64,000 nt of DNA from Fasciolopsis buskii (taxonomy: Eukaryota; Platyhelminthes; Trematoda; Plagiorchiida; Fasciolidae). Of this stretch, positions 48,876-60,519 are shown piece after piece. Under the pieces are notes generated by a model that was not told where the DNA came from, did not search any database, and saw only the letters and a list, made by a program, of their open reading frames with translations. Position numbers and translations under genes: made by a program. The stretch spans positions 28,346 to 92,345 of the forward strand of contig LUCM01005036.1 of assembly GCA_008360955.1 (NCBI GenBank). Direction: 5' to 3'. Positions within the stretch are counted from its first letter, which is position 1. Each line of letters opens with the position of its first letter.

Positions 48876-49499
48876 ACCTGTAAGGCGAAATTAGTTTGTA
48901 TTCGAGATTTTATCTTAATTCAGCCCATTATTGACGTAAAAAACGAAGTTATGCGGGTGGATTGCTTCTTTTACCGTAAATCACTTTGCGCAATATGAAA
49001 ATGTTTGCTTCAAATTGATTTCACTTAAATTGATTGTACTGAAGTGAACAAATTATTGTCTCGTTACTAATTGACGCCTTAGTTACCAGATTATGCTATG
49101 GGTCAAGAACGTGATAGTACATATGCCAACAAGTAATCTGGTGAGCAAGATACCTAGATGCTGAGTGAGATGAGAACCGGGTAGAGTGGTAGTAAAAATA
49201 AAATTGGTTGCGTCCAAGTGAAAGTAAAAAATACTCATGAAAGTTAGTGAAAATGAACACAAATGTTCCGTTGAATTTTAATAAATAAATTTTGAAAAAA
49301 ATTAGCTTGATTTGAGGGGAAAACAAGATGTCGATGATTGCTTGTTTTGTTATTTTGTTTTCATCCCATTCAGAGCACACGATGAGTGAAATCAGAGAGT
49401 GAAGAGGCTCAGGCAGTTATTTCGGCAAATGGTTGACCAAGAGACGATCAAATAGTAAGCAGCTGACTGAATTCGTGGAGTAATATACAGCCATATGGA

Positions 49500-49705
49500 C
49501 TGTGATCTTGGCTCGACTGATAGGTAGACATACAGGCAGACAAACAGTCGGATAGATAGACAGATTGATTGACTAGTTGGTTAATTGGTTGTCTGACTGA
49601 TTGACTGAATACGTGACTGACTGACTCACAGAATGACCTATTGAATGAACTACATGCATACAGGCAGACTGGACTGACTGACTGACTGACTGCCTCACTA
49701 ACTCA
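49500..49705. repeat. Tetranucleotide-rich tract (GACT/TGAC, GACA)
   Basis: Imperfect runs such as GACTGACTGACTGACTG (about 49672), GACTGACTGACTC (about 49617) and CAGACAAACAG alternate over about 200 bp. Confidence 0.8.
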
Positions 49706-51091
49706 TGGACTGATTAATTGAAATGATTATTCTTGGTACATTCATTCAGCCGTTATATCAAGAATACCTGCCCTGCGGTTCACGATATCAAGAGCCTTTG
49801 TGCCACCAGCGAGCTGAAGTTTGTGCTTATGGTTTGTCCGTGTCGTCCCCGTACCTCGGCTACTTACAGTCTAAAACGATCTGCTTACTTTTACCTAGTT
49901 CCCTAGTGCCGGGGGCTGGATAACATCACAAGTTTAATGGAATTTCTATCGACATCCCTCATTATGAGTTAACTCGTGAACATTAGTCCCAGGTCACCAA
50001 CTTCCTCAGATGTTTTATGAATCTCAACACTTCGAAAACAATGTGCAATAACATCTGCCCGGGGGTTCGTGTTCTATATCGAGGAGGATACACGCATCGT
50101 GAAACAGCAGGCCACCAAATCTGATCAAAAAAAATCATGTTATGTGCTCGTGAGCCGATGGCGACCAGAATTTGCAAACCTGAACGGTATAAATAAAGAA
50201 AACAACTGTTCCATAGTGTGCGGCTAACCTGGTCGAGAAGCAAGATGCAAACACTATTCTGATTATCTTGATTCCTAAAGCTTGACTGTTCTGACGTACA
50301 TCCCAATGGTAATAAGCAAAATGGGACATACGAACAGCGCTATCGACTCAGTGATAACTTAGGGGCGGTAGGTTACATTCCACTGAGGTCACAGCCCAAA
50401 TGCCACACTTGCCAGGTTGCCGTCTGCGTACTTTATGCTATAGGACAAATTTTCGCTGACGCACGGACACAAGTGCACACGTGTAGGGAGAAAAAACTGC
50501 ACTAGAGGAAACAACACTCAGGGAGGAAAAACCCAGGGCCGACCTAACCATGGCAACATTGCACGCGAGCGTTCCGAAGCAAAACTATCAGTTACTTACC
50601 AGAGTAGCGGATTTTGGTGTCTATGTCGCCTTCTTTTGTTTGCCTTCGCCCTCAGCTACGACAGCGAAGAGAACGTTTTGGCAAACAACCCTTGTCAGCT
50701 GAATCATTATCAGATTTCTGTGCAGTGGTCGATTGCTGTCCGTTGTAAGAATTCAAGAGGCGAATGACTAGTACGTCAAATCCACGAAAGTAATCAACCT
50801 ACTGGAATGGTTTGCTAATTTTGCGAACAGTGTTGCAGAATAAAAGGAAGGCTGATGGGCAGATATTGTGGCATATCTTGTTAGATAAGAAGGGCAACGG
50901 TACACATGAGGAGAGAGTGTAGACGATGAACATACGAACTGAATGGCGCACGTGTTTCTGTCACGTGTATTTTGTAAATGCAGAAAAGGGGAAAAGACGT
51001 CCGCTCTATTTTGCCCCGAGAAATATTCATTCGATTCCAATTCCTGGTCGCTATTGCGCATTCTCGCTAACCTCAGTGAGAAAAACCAAGT

Positions 51092-51175
51092 TGAGCAGAC
51101 ACAAGCATCTGTTTATTAGTTAAGTCGCTTACGTAGGTCTTCTATGATTATCAGTGACTGACCGATTTCAAGTGG
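51092..51175 (+). repeat. Dispersed repeat, copy B
   Basis: It aligns with 22733-22812 through AGCAGACACAAG, TGTTTATTAGTTAA and GGTCTTCTATGATTATCAG. Confidence 0.45.
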
Positions 51176-51490
51176 CGTTCTTGCTCAGCATATCGATCGG
51201 TGTAATTAGCTTTGTTCCACCTCAGCTGTGTTGACCTTGGACCAAGGTAATGGACGTGACGAGTCAGCAGCCACTACTCTTGGACATTTCGATTGGGAAA
51301 CGTAATTTATTCAATGTCAAGCTTTGAAAACAAGATCCCTTGTTGAAAAACACTACCTTGTTGAACCAATAGCTTTTAATCGCCCACCGCTAAAAGACAA
51401 AAGTATAGTGCATTTCCCTAACGAAAGTTAATCACGAGTTATAAAATGATCACTCAGCTGATTTAATTTACCTTCTTCAGTCCACGTTTT

Positions 51491-51659
51491 AGTCATTGTG
51501 GTAGGCAGGATGGTTCTCAAGCGTTCATCGAACATCAATACTGCATGATATATAGCCCATATCTGTTACTGGAATTTTAGGCCACGAATATTGAAACGCT
51601 CTGTAGGACGTGAAGATATTACTGCAGAGGTGCACATAAATTTGATGTTTGATAGTTCT

Positions 51660-51739
<80 letters not shown>

Positions 51740-51834
51740 TAGTAGTAGTAGTAGTAGATTTGATGTGATCGGTTTATCATGTAGTGTTCATGTTCGATGA
51801 ACCGTCGAGAATAATCCAGACTAGCGTAATGACT
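51491..51834 (+). mobile_element. Palindromic MITE-like element with internal (TAG)n, copy 2 (inverted)
   Basis: This is the reverse-complement copy of 46593-46988, with the same terminal inverted repeats (AGTCATTGTGGTAGGCAGG at 51491 and CTAGCGTAATGACT at the right end), the same body (CATATCTGTTACTGG, GAGGTGCACATAAAT) and a (TAG)n run at 51658-51757. Sequence outside the two elements differs, which supports mobility of a discrete unit. Confidence 0.7.
51658..51757. repeat. (TAG)n microsatellite
   Basis: About 33 TAG triplets with interruptions near 51729-51741. Confidence 0.97.
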
Positions 51835-52617
51835 GAGCTATTTGAATTTACGTGAATCTAACAACTTGATTGTTTAGACAATCCATGCCTTATTTCATTG
51901 GTAGAACTTCACCTTCCTAGGGGTTTTGGACAGTGGTATCGACATAGGTTTGTTGCCAAAGTTCTTGTATACCTTTTCACTTTGAACATTTTCAGCTGTA
52001 GCACTTGGCGTTGTCTGTTGAGATTACGGCTTTGACTGTCATTTCGATTCACTTGAAAAATCAACCCCGGCTCATTTTTTGCAATCAAACGATAATGGGC
52101 TAAAGGTTTGAGGTAGTTTCTTTGTTCGGATCTGTCAAAAAACTTTATGCTCTCAACCAATATTAAACACATCGATTTTCGGTGCACTCTGAACCCAATT
52201 CGGACCTGATACGATTTACACGGCGTCTATTTTGAATGACAACTGCGTCATTACTTTTAGTTCACCCCCCGGGATGTTTTTGTTTGTATTTTATTTGCGA
52301 TTTGCCTCCTGTTCAACGTTTCCTAGTTCATCTCATACTGGTCGGGTTACCACGATTTCTACTCGGAATCTCTTACGGTTGGGGAAGAACTAGCAAACCT
52401 GACACGAACTGGAGTGGAATTCGTGTGCAGCGAGTCCTCAGCAATCCGACAGCGAAGAATTGTTTCAGTGGCACAAGTCGCAGCTAATGGAATGTGAACT
52501 GGATTCATACCAATACTACTAGAACCAAACCTTTCTGAACAGAGCTGGAAGTTTCCATAAAGCGTCATTTTTTCAAACCATTTTATTTTCGTTAATAATG
52601 AAATGACAATGTTCATC
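51835..52617. other. No gene recognised
   Basis: Only short open frames (92 codons or fewer) without recognisable domains. Confidence 0.5.
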
Positions 52618-52765
52618 ATTATTCAGGAATGGGATGCGGCCAGCCGAAGGCTGCTAAGTGGGTCAGTTGACCGACGGTGCGAGGATTCGAACCCGCGAGC
52701 TTCACATCTAAAAGCCATGACCTTATCCCCTTGTGCACTGCCGGGGAGTCGAACTCGGGCTGCCT
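52618..52765 (-). repeat. tRNA-derived SINE, family 1 (minus-strand copy)
   Basis: On the minus strand the head reads GGCAGTGCACAAGGGGATAA, then GGTCATGGCTTTTAGATG and the B box GGGTTCGAATCC (52694-52683), followed by GCACCGTCGGTCAACTGACC and the family tail AGCAGCCTTCGGCTGGCCG. Just upstream of the head a second B-box-like GAGTTCGACTCCCCGG (about 52755-52740) occurs, suggesting a partial second tRNA-like unit. Confidence 0.75.
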
Positions 52766-55080
52766 TGGCGAAAGCTGCTTCAAACAATGAAGACAAGAAA
52801 CACTAGTTCACAGTACGAAAAGGGTATCGAGGTAGGTTACTCATTCTCATATCAAAAAAGCCACCGACTTTGTATCCCCGACTAAGTATCTCATTCAAGC
52901 TCAACACAAGAGATGCAAGAATATTTGAAAAAACCAACTTCAAGTCATATGTATAATCAGATAATCTCTAATCCATTTTTTGCTGTTCATTTACGAAGTC
53001 TGCTGTGAGGATGCATTCCGTTTTTGTGAGATTTTCAAGTTTGCTCAAATTTCTCATTGCTTGTCACAAAAATTCTAATTTGTGCAGCCTAGCACTCGTC
53101 GGGGGAAAACAACGAATATGAGTTGCCGGAACTAAAAAGGCCAAACAGATCCTGTGAAAAGACATGCAGCCGTTGATTTGGGAACCACACCAAGCTCATC
53201 GCGGCCTTGAATCCTTCCCGAGAAGTTACGGGTGAAAGTCATGAACACAAACGATCATAATTTGTTGCACTGTTATCCAACACAAATTGCAACCAAAGGC
53301 TCTTACGGTAACGAAAAACGGGAGATTCGTTCCTTGATTCAGTCTGGAATTAATCAAACTGGGGTTTCATTCCTTCTTCTTGTTAGATCAAAAGAGCACC
53401 AACTCTCGGATCCTTCTAGACAATATCGGATGAGCCAAGCGTCTGGGTTGTATAGGTCTGTTCCATCCAAACATGAGCAGCATCGATTCTCTACTTATCA
53501 TACGCCGTTCGCGTGTCCAGAGTGACCACTAAAACAAATAAAACAATAACAACAACAACACTTATAACATTAGTAGCTAAGTGATGAATAGTTTAGGACA
53601 GTGCTTACTTCTGTTAGCATTTCAATGCTGTCTGTGATGTTGGTCATTCCGATGCCTCTTTAATCCATGTCGCGAGTAACACAGACGAAACCAATGAATA
53701 GACTTTTGATCTAATCGCACTCTTTCATCTCAATTGTTTTGCCCCTATGCACGGTCATGTTTATAAGCCGCCGTGGGGAGACAACATCATTAAGTTGCAG
53801 AGCGGAAATGAGAAGTTGCATGTTTTTGGTCAAGATCAAACGGAATTTCGCGTGCAAAACGGTGATATTTTTCCAGATAAATGCGTTTTCAAAGCCCTTG
53901 CCTTGCGTGTTTATCTACTGTAAACTATTTTTCGCCACCGGTCAGCTGTCTTCAGATCAAAAGAAAGCCGATAGAAACGGTTAAGCGTTACTTTCCTCTT
54001 CAGCCCTTAACGGCCTTCAAATATTCGAATTATTGTTTGCAAGCTGCAATGTCTTTTCTTGTAAACAAGAATGTTATGTCCGTTTTGTCCTGACCAGTCG
54101 ACGGTAGATGCGAGGGGAAGAAACGGCCATCCCATATCTAGAAATCAGATTAGTTTAAAGATTCTCGACAAGATAAGCTAAATGACCAGTAGGGCAGTAC
54201 CAACCGTGAATGTGATGGCAACTTTTGAATCATCATCTTCCGATCTAGTTCGATGGACGAGGCTGAAGGAGACAGGACTTCCGTGACAAATTCGGTGGCT
54301 AGTTGGAGGAGGAGGCGGAAGGGGAGTGGCGTGCTGCCCAGACCACCGAACAGCCAATGGACCCGAGAAAGATTAAAGATGATCGGCTGGTCAGTTCCAG
54401 CAGAATCAGCCTATATTTCCTGCTCGCTTTTAAATGATGAATTTCATTGACCGGCTAGGGGCTATGTGGCTGTTCTCGTTTGATTAAATGATACGAGATT
54501 GAACTAGAGCCGAAATAGCTGAATAAAGTTGATGAAGTTAGCGAATGTGATTGAACAGTTTCAAAATAACAGGCATTTTTGTTCTCCAAGGTATTCTACT
54601 TGCTCCCGTGTACTTCTCGCTTGTGGTGGCTATACCGTGGCTGTTGAATGCCGAATTTAATTGCCGATTTACGACCTTAGAATGGTGGATGCGGTTTTGT
54701 TTTCTCCGTTCAAATAGGCAAACAAACCCCACTTATGACCGACATATTAATGCTTTTGGAAATTGTTATGCAAAATCCGGTTCAATAACACTATCTCTCA
54801 CATACAAACCGGCCTCCGTAAGAATCGTACTCAACCACCGGTTCCAACTACCGGTCGCGGATATTTGTGCACGGAAATCCCTGTCCGAATTCCGAATGGA
54901 AACATGAAAGTTTGACAAGAAAAATCCAATTCATTTCATATTTTGCCTTGTATTTTTTTTACTGACGATAATTTGTTTTTTTCAGTATTACAAGAGTCTG
55001 GGGAATTTTTCGGAGAAATTTTGTTCATCCACCCGTATGCAAATCATACTATTGATAAGACATCCATATTGTTTTTATTA
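52766..55080. other. No gene I can support
   Basis: The longest frame is 118 codons at 54551-54907 (+), starting with a hydrophobic stretch (TGIFVLQGILLAPVYFSLVV) and lacking an ATG start. I recognise no family. It may be a chance frame. Confidence 0.4.
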
Positions 55081-55296
55081 TGAATGATATAATGTTAATA
55101 ACGCAGCAATGTTGGTAGATGTAATTCGCCGACGTTTCGACTACCGTGGGTATTCTTTTTTAAGGCAAGATTTACAATCCAAGCGTTAGCGAATTACATC
55201 TGCCAGCAAAGCTGTGTTATCATTCACAATAAAACGAACACATGGCGCATCGATTTTTCGCCACACTCCTTAAGTCATTCGGTCCTGATATTCACA
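55081..55296. repeat. Foldback repeat element, copy 1
   Basis: GGTAGATGTAATTCGC (about 55114) is complementary to GCGAATTACATCTGCC (about 55188), and the outer ends TGAATGATATAATG and TTATCATTCAC are also inverted, so most of 55081-55227 can fold back around a loop containing CGACGTTTCGACTACCG. Similarity to the 59.3 kb copy continues to about 55296 (GCATCGATTTTTCG..). Confidence 0.7.
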
Positions 55297-57240
55297 AACA
55301 TCCATAGTGTATTTAAACCCAAACAACTACTGTCAGCGGTAGGATGCCGTTGGAAAAGTGGTTGGAACTTTAAGGTGTCGTCCAGAAATTGGCTGTGACA
55401 GCAAAATGTCCAAAGTATAGGATAGATGCTGACTATTGAAAAACTAGGGTACTACCGGCGGTGCGTTGACCAAATGCATTACACCGTGGAGACTATACAG
55501 TATGTTAGTACCTCATATGAATTTACCCAACATCCCTCCTTCCAGTTACGGTGCCGTTTTGGGGGCATGGATGATTTGCTACGTGGGCGGCTAACCCAAG
55601 CGATTGGATATTGTTCAGTGGTCGAACGGTAGGTACCTCCCATCAACGAACGTTAGTTTGGAAACAGTATGGTCTGTCTAACTGACTTAAGTGATATTCA
55701 TTCTGTCACACGTTAGTCTGTCTGTTTCTATCTGAAGGAAGAAATGGACCAGTAACGAACTGTGCACCCGTCACGTTTATTCCAACCCTAGTACACCCAT
55801 TGTGACTGTCTTCTAAACTGGCATTTTTGTTTTCTGACAGGGCTAACCACAGTTTCGCAATACATTTGTTAAACCAGATTCAGTTTTTTCCTATTTTGAT
55901 TCTCCAGTCTCCTGGTAATTCCGTCTTTGTTTACGTTAGTCTCAAGCACCATTTATTTTCCGATTCCTTCATCAATGCAATGACAACGTATATCGTTTCA
56001 AGCAAATCGGTGGAAGTCGAAAGATTGCTGTTACGTGGGCAAGTTGACGGGTGATGGGATGAATTGAACTTGCGGATTTCATAATGAATTGTCTTGATGC
56101 TGGCCGCTTGATCACGTGCACGGACAAGGAGTCACGGAACTAAGCAATGACGCTTTCAACCGGAACTATTTCTCTTTACGTCGAAACTCAATCGGATGAG
56201 AAACAATGGTCAATCAGTTTCATCTTCCTATTCTTATGAATCCTCATTTTTTCACATCCACTGTTAGTGAACGAGTTGATCTACCGTTTATCCTCTTCAC
56301 TGACTAATTTAAGTCTACCTGTGGAATATTTTTCTCCCTGAATTTCATCAGTTGCATTCCACGTTCGGCTAACTTGTGCAGCCTGAATTATGGTTTCACA
56401 TATTACCGTTAGAGTTAAATATTCCACGGGAAGTACCGCTAATTCTTGTCGTTACATGCTGTCAAAAGTCGATTTTTTCAGAAAATCCAATCAGTGTATT
56501 GTTACAACATTGAGCAAGAAAATCTCGATCCCTGGCAAGCAAACAGCGGTTTATGATTTTGAGAGCGTCAAACAGATATCCCGGCTGAAATGTCCCAAAG
56601 AAAAGTTATTTAGGAACTGGTCAGAAAACGACACCAATGCAGTGTAAAAAAACTTCACATCCAACAGATTCTTCCGTTTTGAAAGCATTATCAATTTCAA
56701 TGCCAGCAGATTTATTTAGCCACTTTGTTTGGTGATTGTATTTCACCATTGCACTTCCATTCCTTCTTTCGTACGCTCGGTCTTTGGCAATTTCGTATTC
56801 CTCTTATTTTCTCTGGTGAATTCTATCCGCTTTAATCAGGAGATCTCCGGACCTTAGTAGATGGGTTTTATTTTGTTCCGCTTGATATCACCTCACCTCT
56901 CGATGAAGACCAATCTGGCAATGGTCTCGTCTCTATCGGTTCTCTTGTTTGTCGCTGGTCCAATTGCTTTCATGTGCACAGTTGGCTACCATTTGTTTAA
57001 TATGTTCTGTCATACCCGGTCAGTAGTAGGTCTCTCTAGCTTGTCTAATACATGCACTGAAACCTGCATGTGAACAATATAACCAGTGCACAGCCTCTTT
57101 TCGAACTGAATGTGTGGCGGGTATCCTGTGTGCCACCGTATTGGACTTGTTGTGTGGACGTCGGTGTTGGTTCATACTCTTCCTAAACTGCGGTTCGTGC
57201 TGATTTTCTGGTTCCTGCTATTTTCCGGATCGACCAACCA
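55297..57240. other. No gene recognised
   Basis: Short frames only, up to 85 codons. The part near 57080-57240 may be further decayed gypsy sequence. Confidence 0.4.
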
Positions 57241-57349
57241 ACCCCTTCGAAGTTCATGATCTCAGTGCAAACCACACTTGTATGGTCATTAAAAGCTCAT
57301 TCCGAAAAGCCACTTCACTCTCTGAAGTCAGATCGCCACAAAACCTAAA

Positions 57350-58015
57350 GTAGGGCACAATTCTCACTGACAAAGTTCTTTCATTTATCGGACAATCTTG
57401 AATGGTAATCTCCTTCAGAAATACTGAGCATGGATCTCCAATCGTGCCTCTCAGTATCTGCGACAGTTCGGATTCTATCACCGTCCAAAGCGATAGTTGC
57501 TGCCTCGTCTTGATGCTCATCTCAGGAAATCGATAGCGTGGCTCGCGACAGCTTGTGGGCTACAAGCATTTGCTTGCCTTGATAGTGATGCAGCTCATAA
57601 TTTTACTCTTCCAGACGCATTAGCACTGACTTTCGTCTTCTCAGTGCTTGATGTATTTGCCTAATCAAGACCATGAATAACGGTTTATGGTCAAATTATG
57701 TGTAAGTTGGAAAAACGTATAATCGTTGAACTTTTCAACGTGGTACTCGATTGGTAATAACTCTTTCTAGATTTGCGCACATTTACCGTCACAGACAGTC
57801 AGCGTTCCACCACGATGCTCAAGCGGAAGACCATTTTGCAGAACGGTTTCCAACTAGTACTAGATGCTGTCATGGTATACGAAGCGATAACGTTGCATCA
57901 TGATGTTCTGATACAGTGACCTTTATAGCAGGCTGCTTTAGGCGATCGAAGGCTGGCTGACGCTCTTTTGTCCAAATCCACATTTAGTTTGAAGGTTGGT
58001 CTTCTGATGGGCAAA
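57350..58015 (-). pseudogene. Ty3/gypsy relic: RT end, RNase H, start of linker (minus strand)
   Basis: Minus-strand translation across frames gives WTKERQPAFDRLKQPA (about 57985-57940, the W..E...AF..LK motif after RT), KELLPIEYHVEKFNDYTF (about 57775-57720, the RNase H K.LLAI...V.KF..Y segment), YELHHYQGKQMLVAHKLSRA (about 57600-57545, matching ..Y.PGK....AD.LSRA) and IVPYFRFCGDLTSESE (about 57365-57310, linker). The motif set is of a gypsy clade different from the element at 2.6-4.6 kb. Stops and frameshifts are frequent. No LTRs identified. Confidence 0.7.
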
Positions 58016-59296
58016 AGAACCACAGTATATTCACACACGCCGTGTATTTCCGCGTGACGACTGGATAAGACTGAAAACCTGTACAACGGGTGAGTTGCGC
58101 CCACGCGCTTCGACCAGATCACGTGACTCCGGCTCTCGGTTGTCCAGAGTGGCCTTGGGCCAGGAACTCAAGTATGCAGGACGTGTAGACCTCGGGGCGC
58201 GGCACACACAACGAACCGACTGCTTCCGTTGCTGTATGGTCTGCTAGTCTGTCTAATTTTCATCAAAAAATGAGATTATATTATGGTATCCATATCTTAA
58301 TTTTACATCAATGTATGACTTTAGATCTGTGTGAAACCATTAATTCCAATACCCCACAAGATGGAGTGATGTCTCTAATACGGAGAGGGTAGTCAGTCGC
58401 TCGATCACGTATTAGTTCTATATTGTTATGGTTCGTGTTTGACACACAAAAGTCCAGCATGCATTAACTGAATTCATGCTGGTTAGAACGGAAAACCTCC
58501 ACGAATATCAGCAGAAAAAGGAGTGTCTGTGATCCGGTTTTAAAAGTGCACAGCACTTATATGGTCGATGAAACAGCAACGAACCGTTGACAGAGTATCT
58601 CTCAGAGGACTCACTGAATCGATTGCTTGATTATCGTCATAAAACTTACTAGTTTTTCCACTCGTATTCGTCATCTTCCTCTTGATGGCTTAAAATTATT
58701 TCTTATCAGAATCTCTTTAGGTAACATCCTTCACGCATCCTGGGACCACCACTCTTTGTACTCATGCAGATTTCGTTTAAACCCAGTCTCTCTGTTCTTT
58801 CACCTCGTTCACCAAATGGAGACTCGTAGACACCCGGGGTGTTAACCGACTGCCACTCATCTCGCAAAAATAATGTCAGAGGTTTCGATACCATATCACC
58901 AAAAAAGGACGTACAGAAAGAGGTCCAGTCGTCGCGGAGTCTCTGAAGCTATAAGGGCATGATCGAGACACTTGACCTCATAGATGATCCCCAGTGGTCT
59001 AGCAACTGGTCTTGAGGTTTGGCATTATGCAATCTCCAAGTCCACTGCCTCAGTTACCAGCTGGCTTCCGTGACATTTCAAAGGACACTTTTGACAGCTA
59101 CTTCTCGTTCCCGACGAAGACGATCTGGGAACCAAATGGATACTATTTCGAGGTTATTTTGATACTTGGGCTGGTCAGGGTAGAACGAATGATCGTATCC
59201 AGTTCATTCAAGTTAGATAGGTACTTTGTGTCAGAACATTGTGTATATTTTCTCCTACCTCCCTAATTATTTAAACGACAATATTCGCCTTTAATT
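58016..59296. other. No gene recognised
   Basis: Short frames only. The first 200 bp may include more decayed gypsy RT. Confidence 0.4.
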
Positions 59297-59470
59297 GTGA
59301 ATGATATAATGTTAATAACCCAGCGTTATTCGTGGATGCAATGCACCAACGTTTCAACTACCGTGGGTAGTCTTTCTCAAGGCAAGTTTCACAATCATTC
59401 ACAACTAAAACCAATACACTGAGCATCGGTTTTTCGATACAACTCTTACATCATTTGGACAATATTCACC
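59297..59470. repeat. Foldback repeat element, copy 2
   Basis: Same orientation as 55081-55296, sharing TGAATGATATAATGTTAATA at the left, CAACGTTTCAACTACCGTGG in the middle and GCATCGGTTTTTCG at the right. The right inner arm is deleted here, leaving only the outer ATCATTCAC end at 59394-59402. Confidence 0.65.
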
Positions 59471-60519
59471 ATTTGCGAAAGAGGGTTGCGGTTGTTACGG
59501 GGCTGTCAGCTGGAAAAGTGGAAAGGGAAGACCAACCCATCATATTCAGGTGGAAACGCCATAATTTTGATCGTCTGACCATCTCCGGCAGCTTTAGAAA
59601 GGTGAATGATGCCAGTGATTTGTTACCGGCACAATTCTCATACAAATACAGTATTATGCAGCACTGTTTGGATCAAAATGAGGCTAGCCTAGTGACGAGG
59701 TACGAAAGAGAAAATCGCAATATAGTGCTTGGATGTAATTAGTTCACTACGCTTTTGATTCTTTCGTGACTTTGTGGCACTTGATTTCTGCGCGAATTTT
59801 CTTTTGTTCCAAAGAATTTTCCGGCACTCGGATGTTTGATTGACCGCTTTTGCTGAAAGTCGATAAGCGTCTTTAAAAAAGCAAACATGAAATTCAAGCT
59901 TAAGGAGGCTTCGAGTAGCCGCGGCAAAATTTCTACTGGCAACAAATTTGAAACTTTCGCATAATACTGGTTAGAATTTTATGGGTGGTGCTGTAACAAG
60001 AACGATGGGGTGTTTTTCACTTCAGTCTTGTTACTGTCAAAGTAAATGAAAAAAAGAATAAGAAATTCATTACACTTGAAAAAATAAGATAAATGGGAGA
60101 GTTGGGCGCTTTCCCACTCAAGAAATGCAGTAGGCACGGGTTCCTCTAAAATAGACAACAACTACCGTTCACGGTCTGTGTTTATATTATTGCAGATAGT
60201 AAAAACTGGATCTATATGGTCTCAGGAGAGAGCTGCCTGCTGCTAGGCCCGTCCCTGGGTTGCGGATACGGGAACGCCCAAAATCCAGGTGATTAGTTGT
60301 GAATACGGTAGGCTCAAGCCTACCAAATAAGTGGCCGCGGACAAACAACGGCAGTGTCGAGGGCGTGGTTGGGTTTCGCCTGGCAAGCGATCAGTCTAAA
60401 AAATAATACAACAACCAGCTGGTGGCACTGTGACGTGGCCAGTGTGGCGCGCCAACTAAATAAGCCAATTGGGCCTTGTAACGTTCCACTGACTCGTCAA
60501 GGTTGTCCAGAAAAGAGGA
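59471..60519. other. No gene recognised; possible RTE 5' region from about 60225
   Basis: From about 60225 the sequence becomes GC-richer (CTAGGCCCGTCCCTGGGTTG, GGCCGCGGACAAACAACGG) and leads without a break into the RTE relic. It may be that element's 5' UTR. Confidence 0.35.

Larger units (their letters stand above)
46989..51490. other. No gene I can support; one long open frame
   Basis: The block contains a 187-codon + strand frame at 48312-48875 (listed separately), a tetranucleotide-rich tract (49500-49705) and many small frames. A homology search of the 47.8-48.9 kb part would be decisive, because two pyrimidine-rich AG sites (about 48596 and 48778) could be splice acceptors. Confidence 0.4.

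Noticed and set aside
51591..51800. Plus-strand 69-codon ORF with poly-Val
   Set aside because: Same repeat element in the other orientation; a microsatellite translation.
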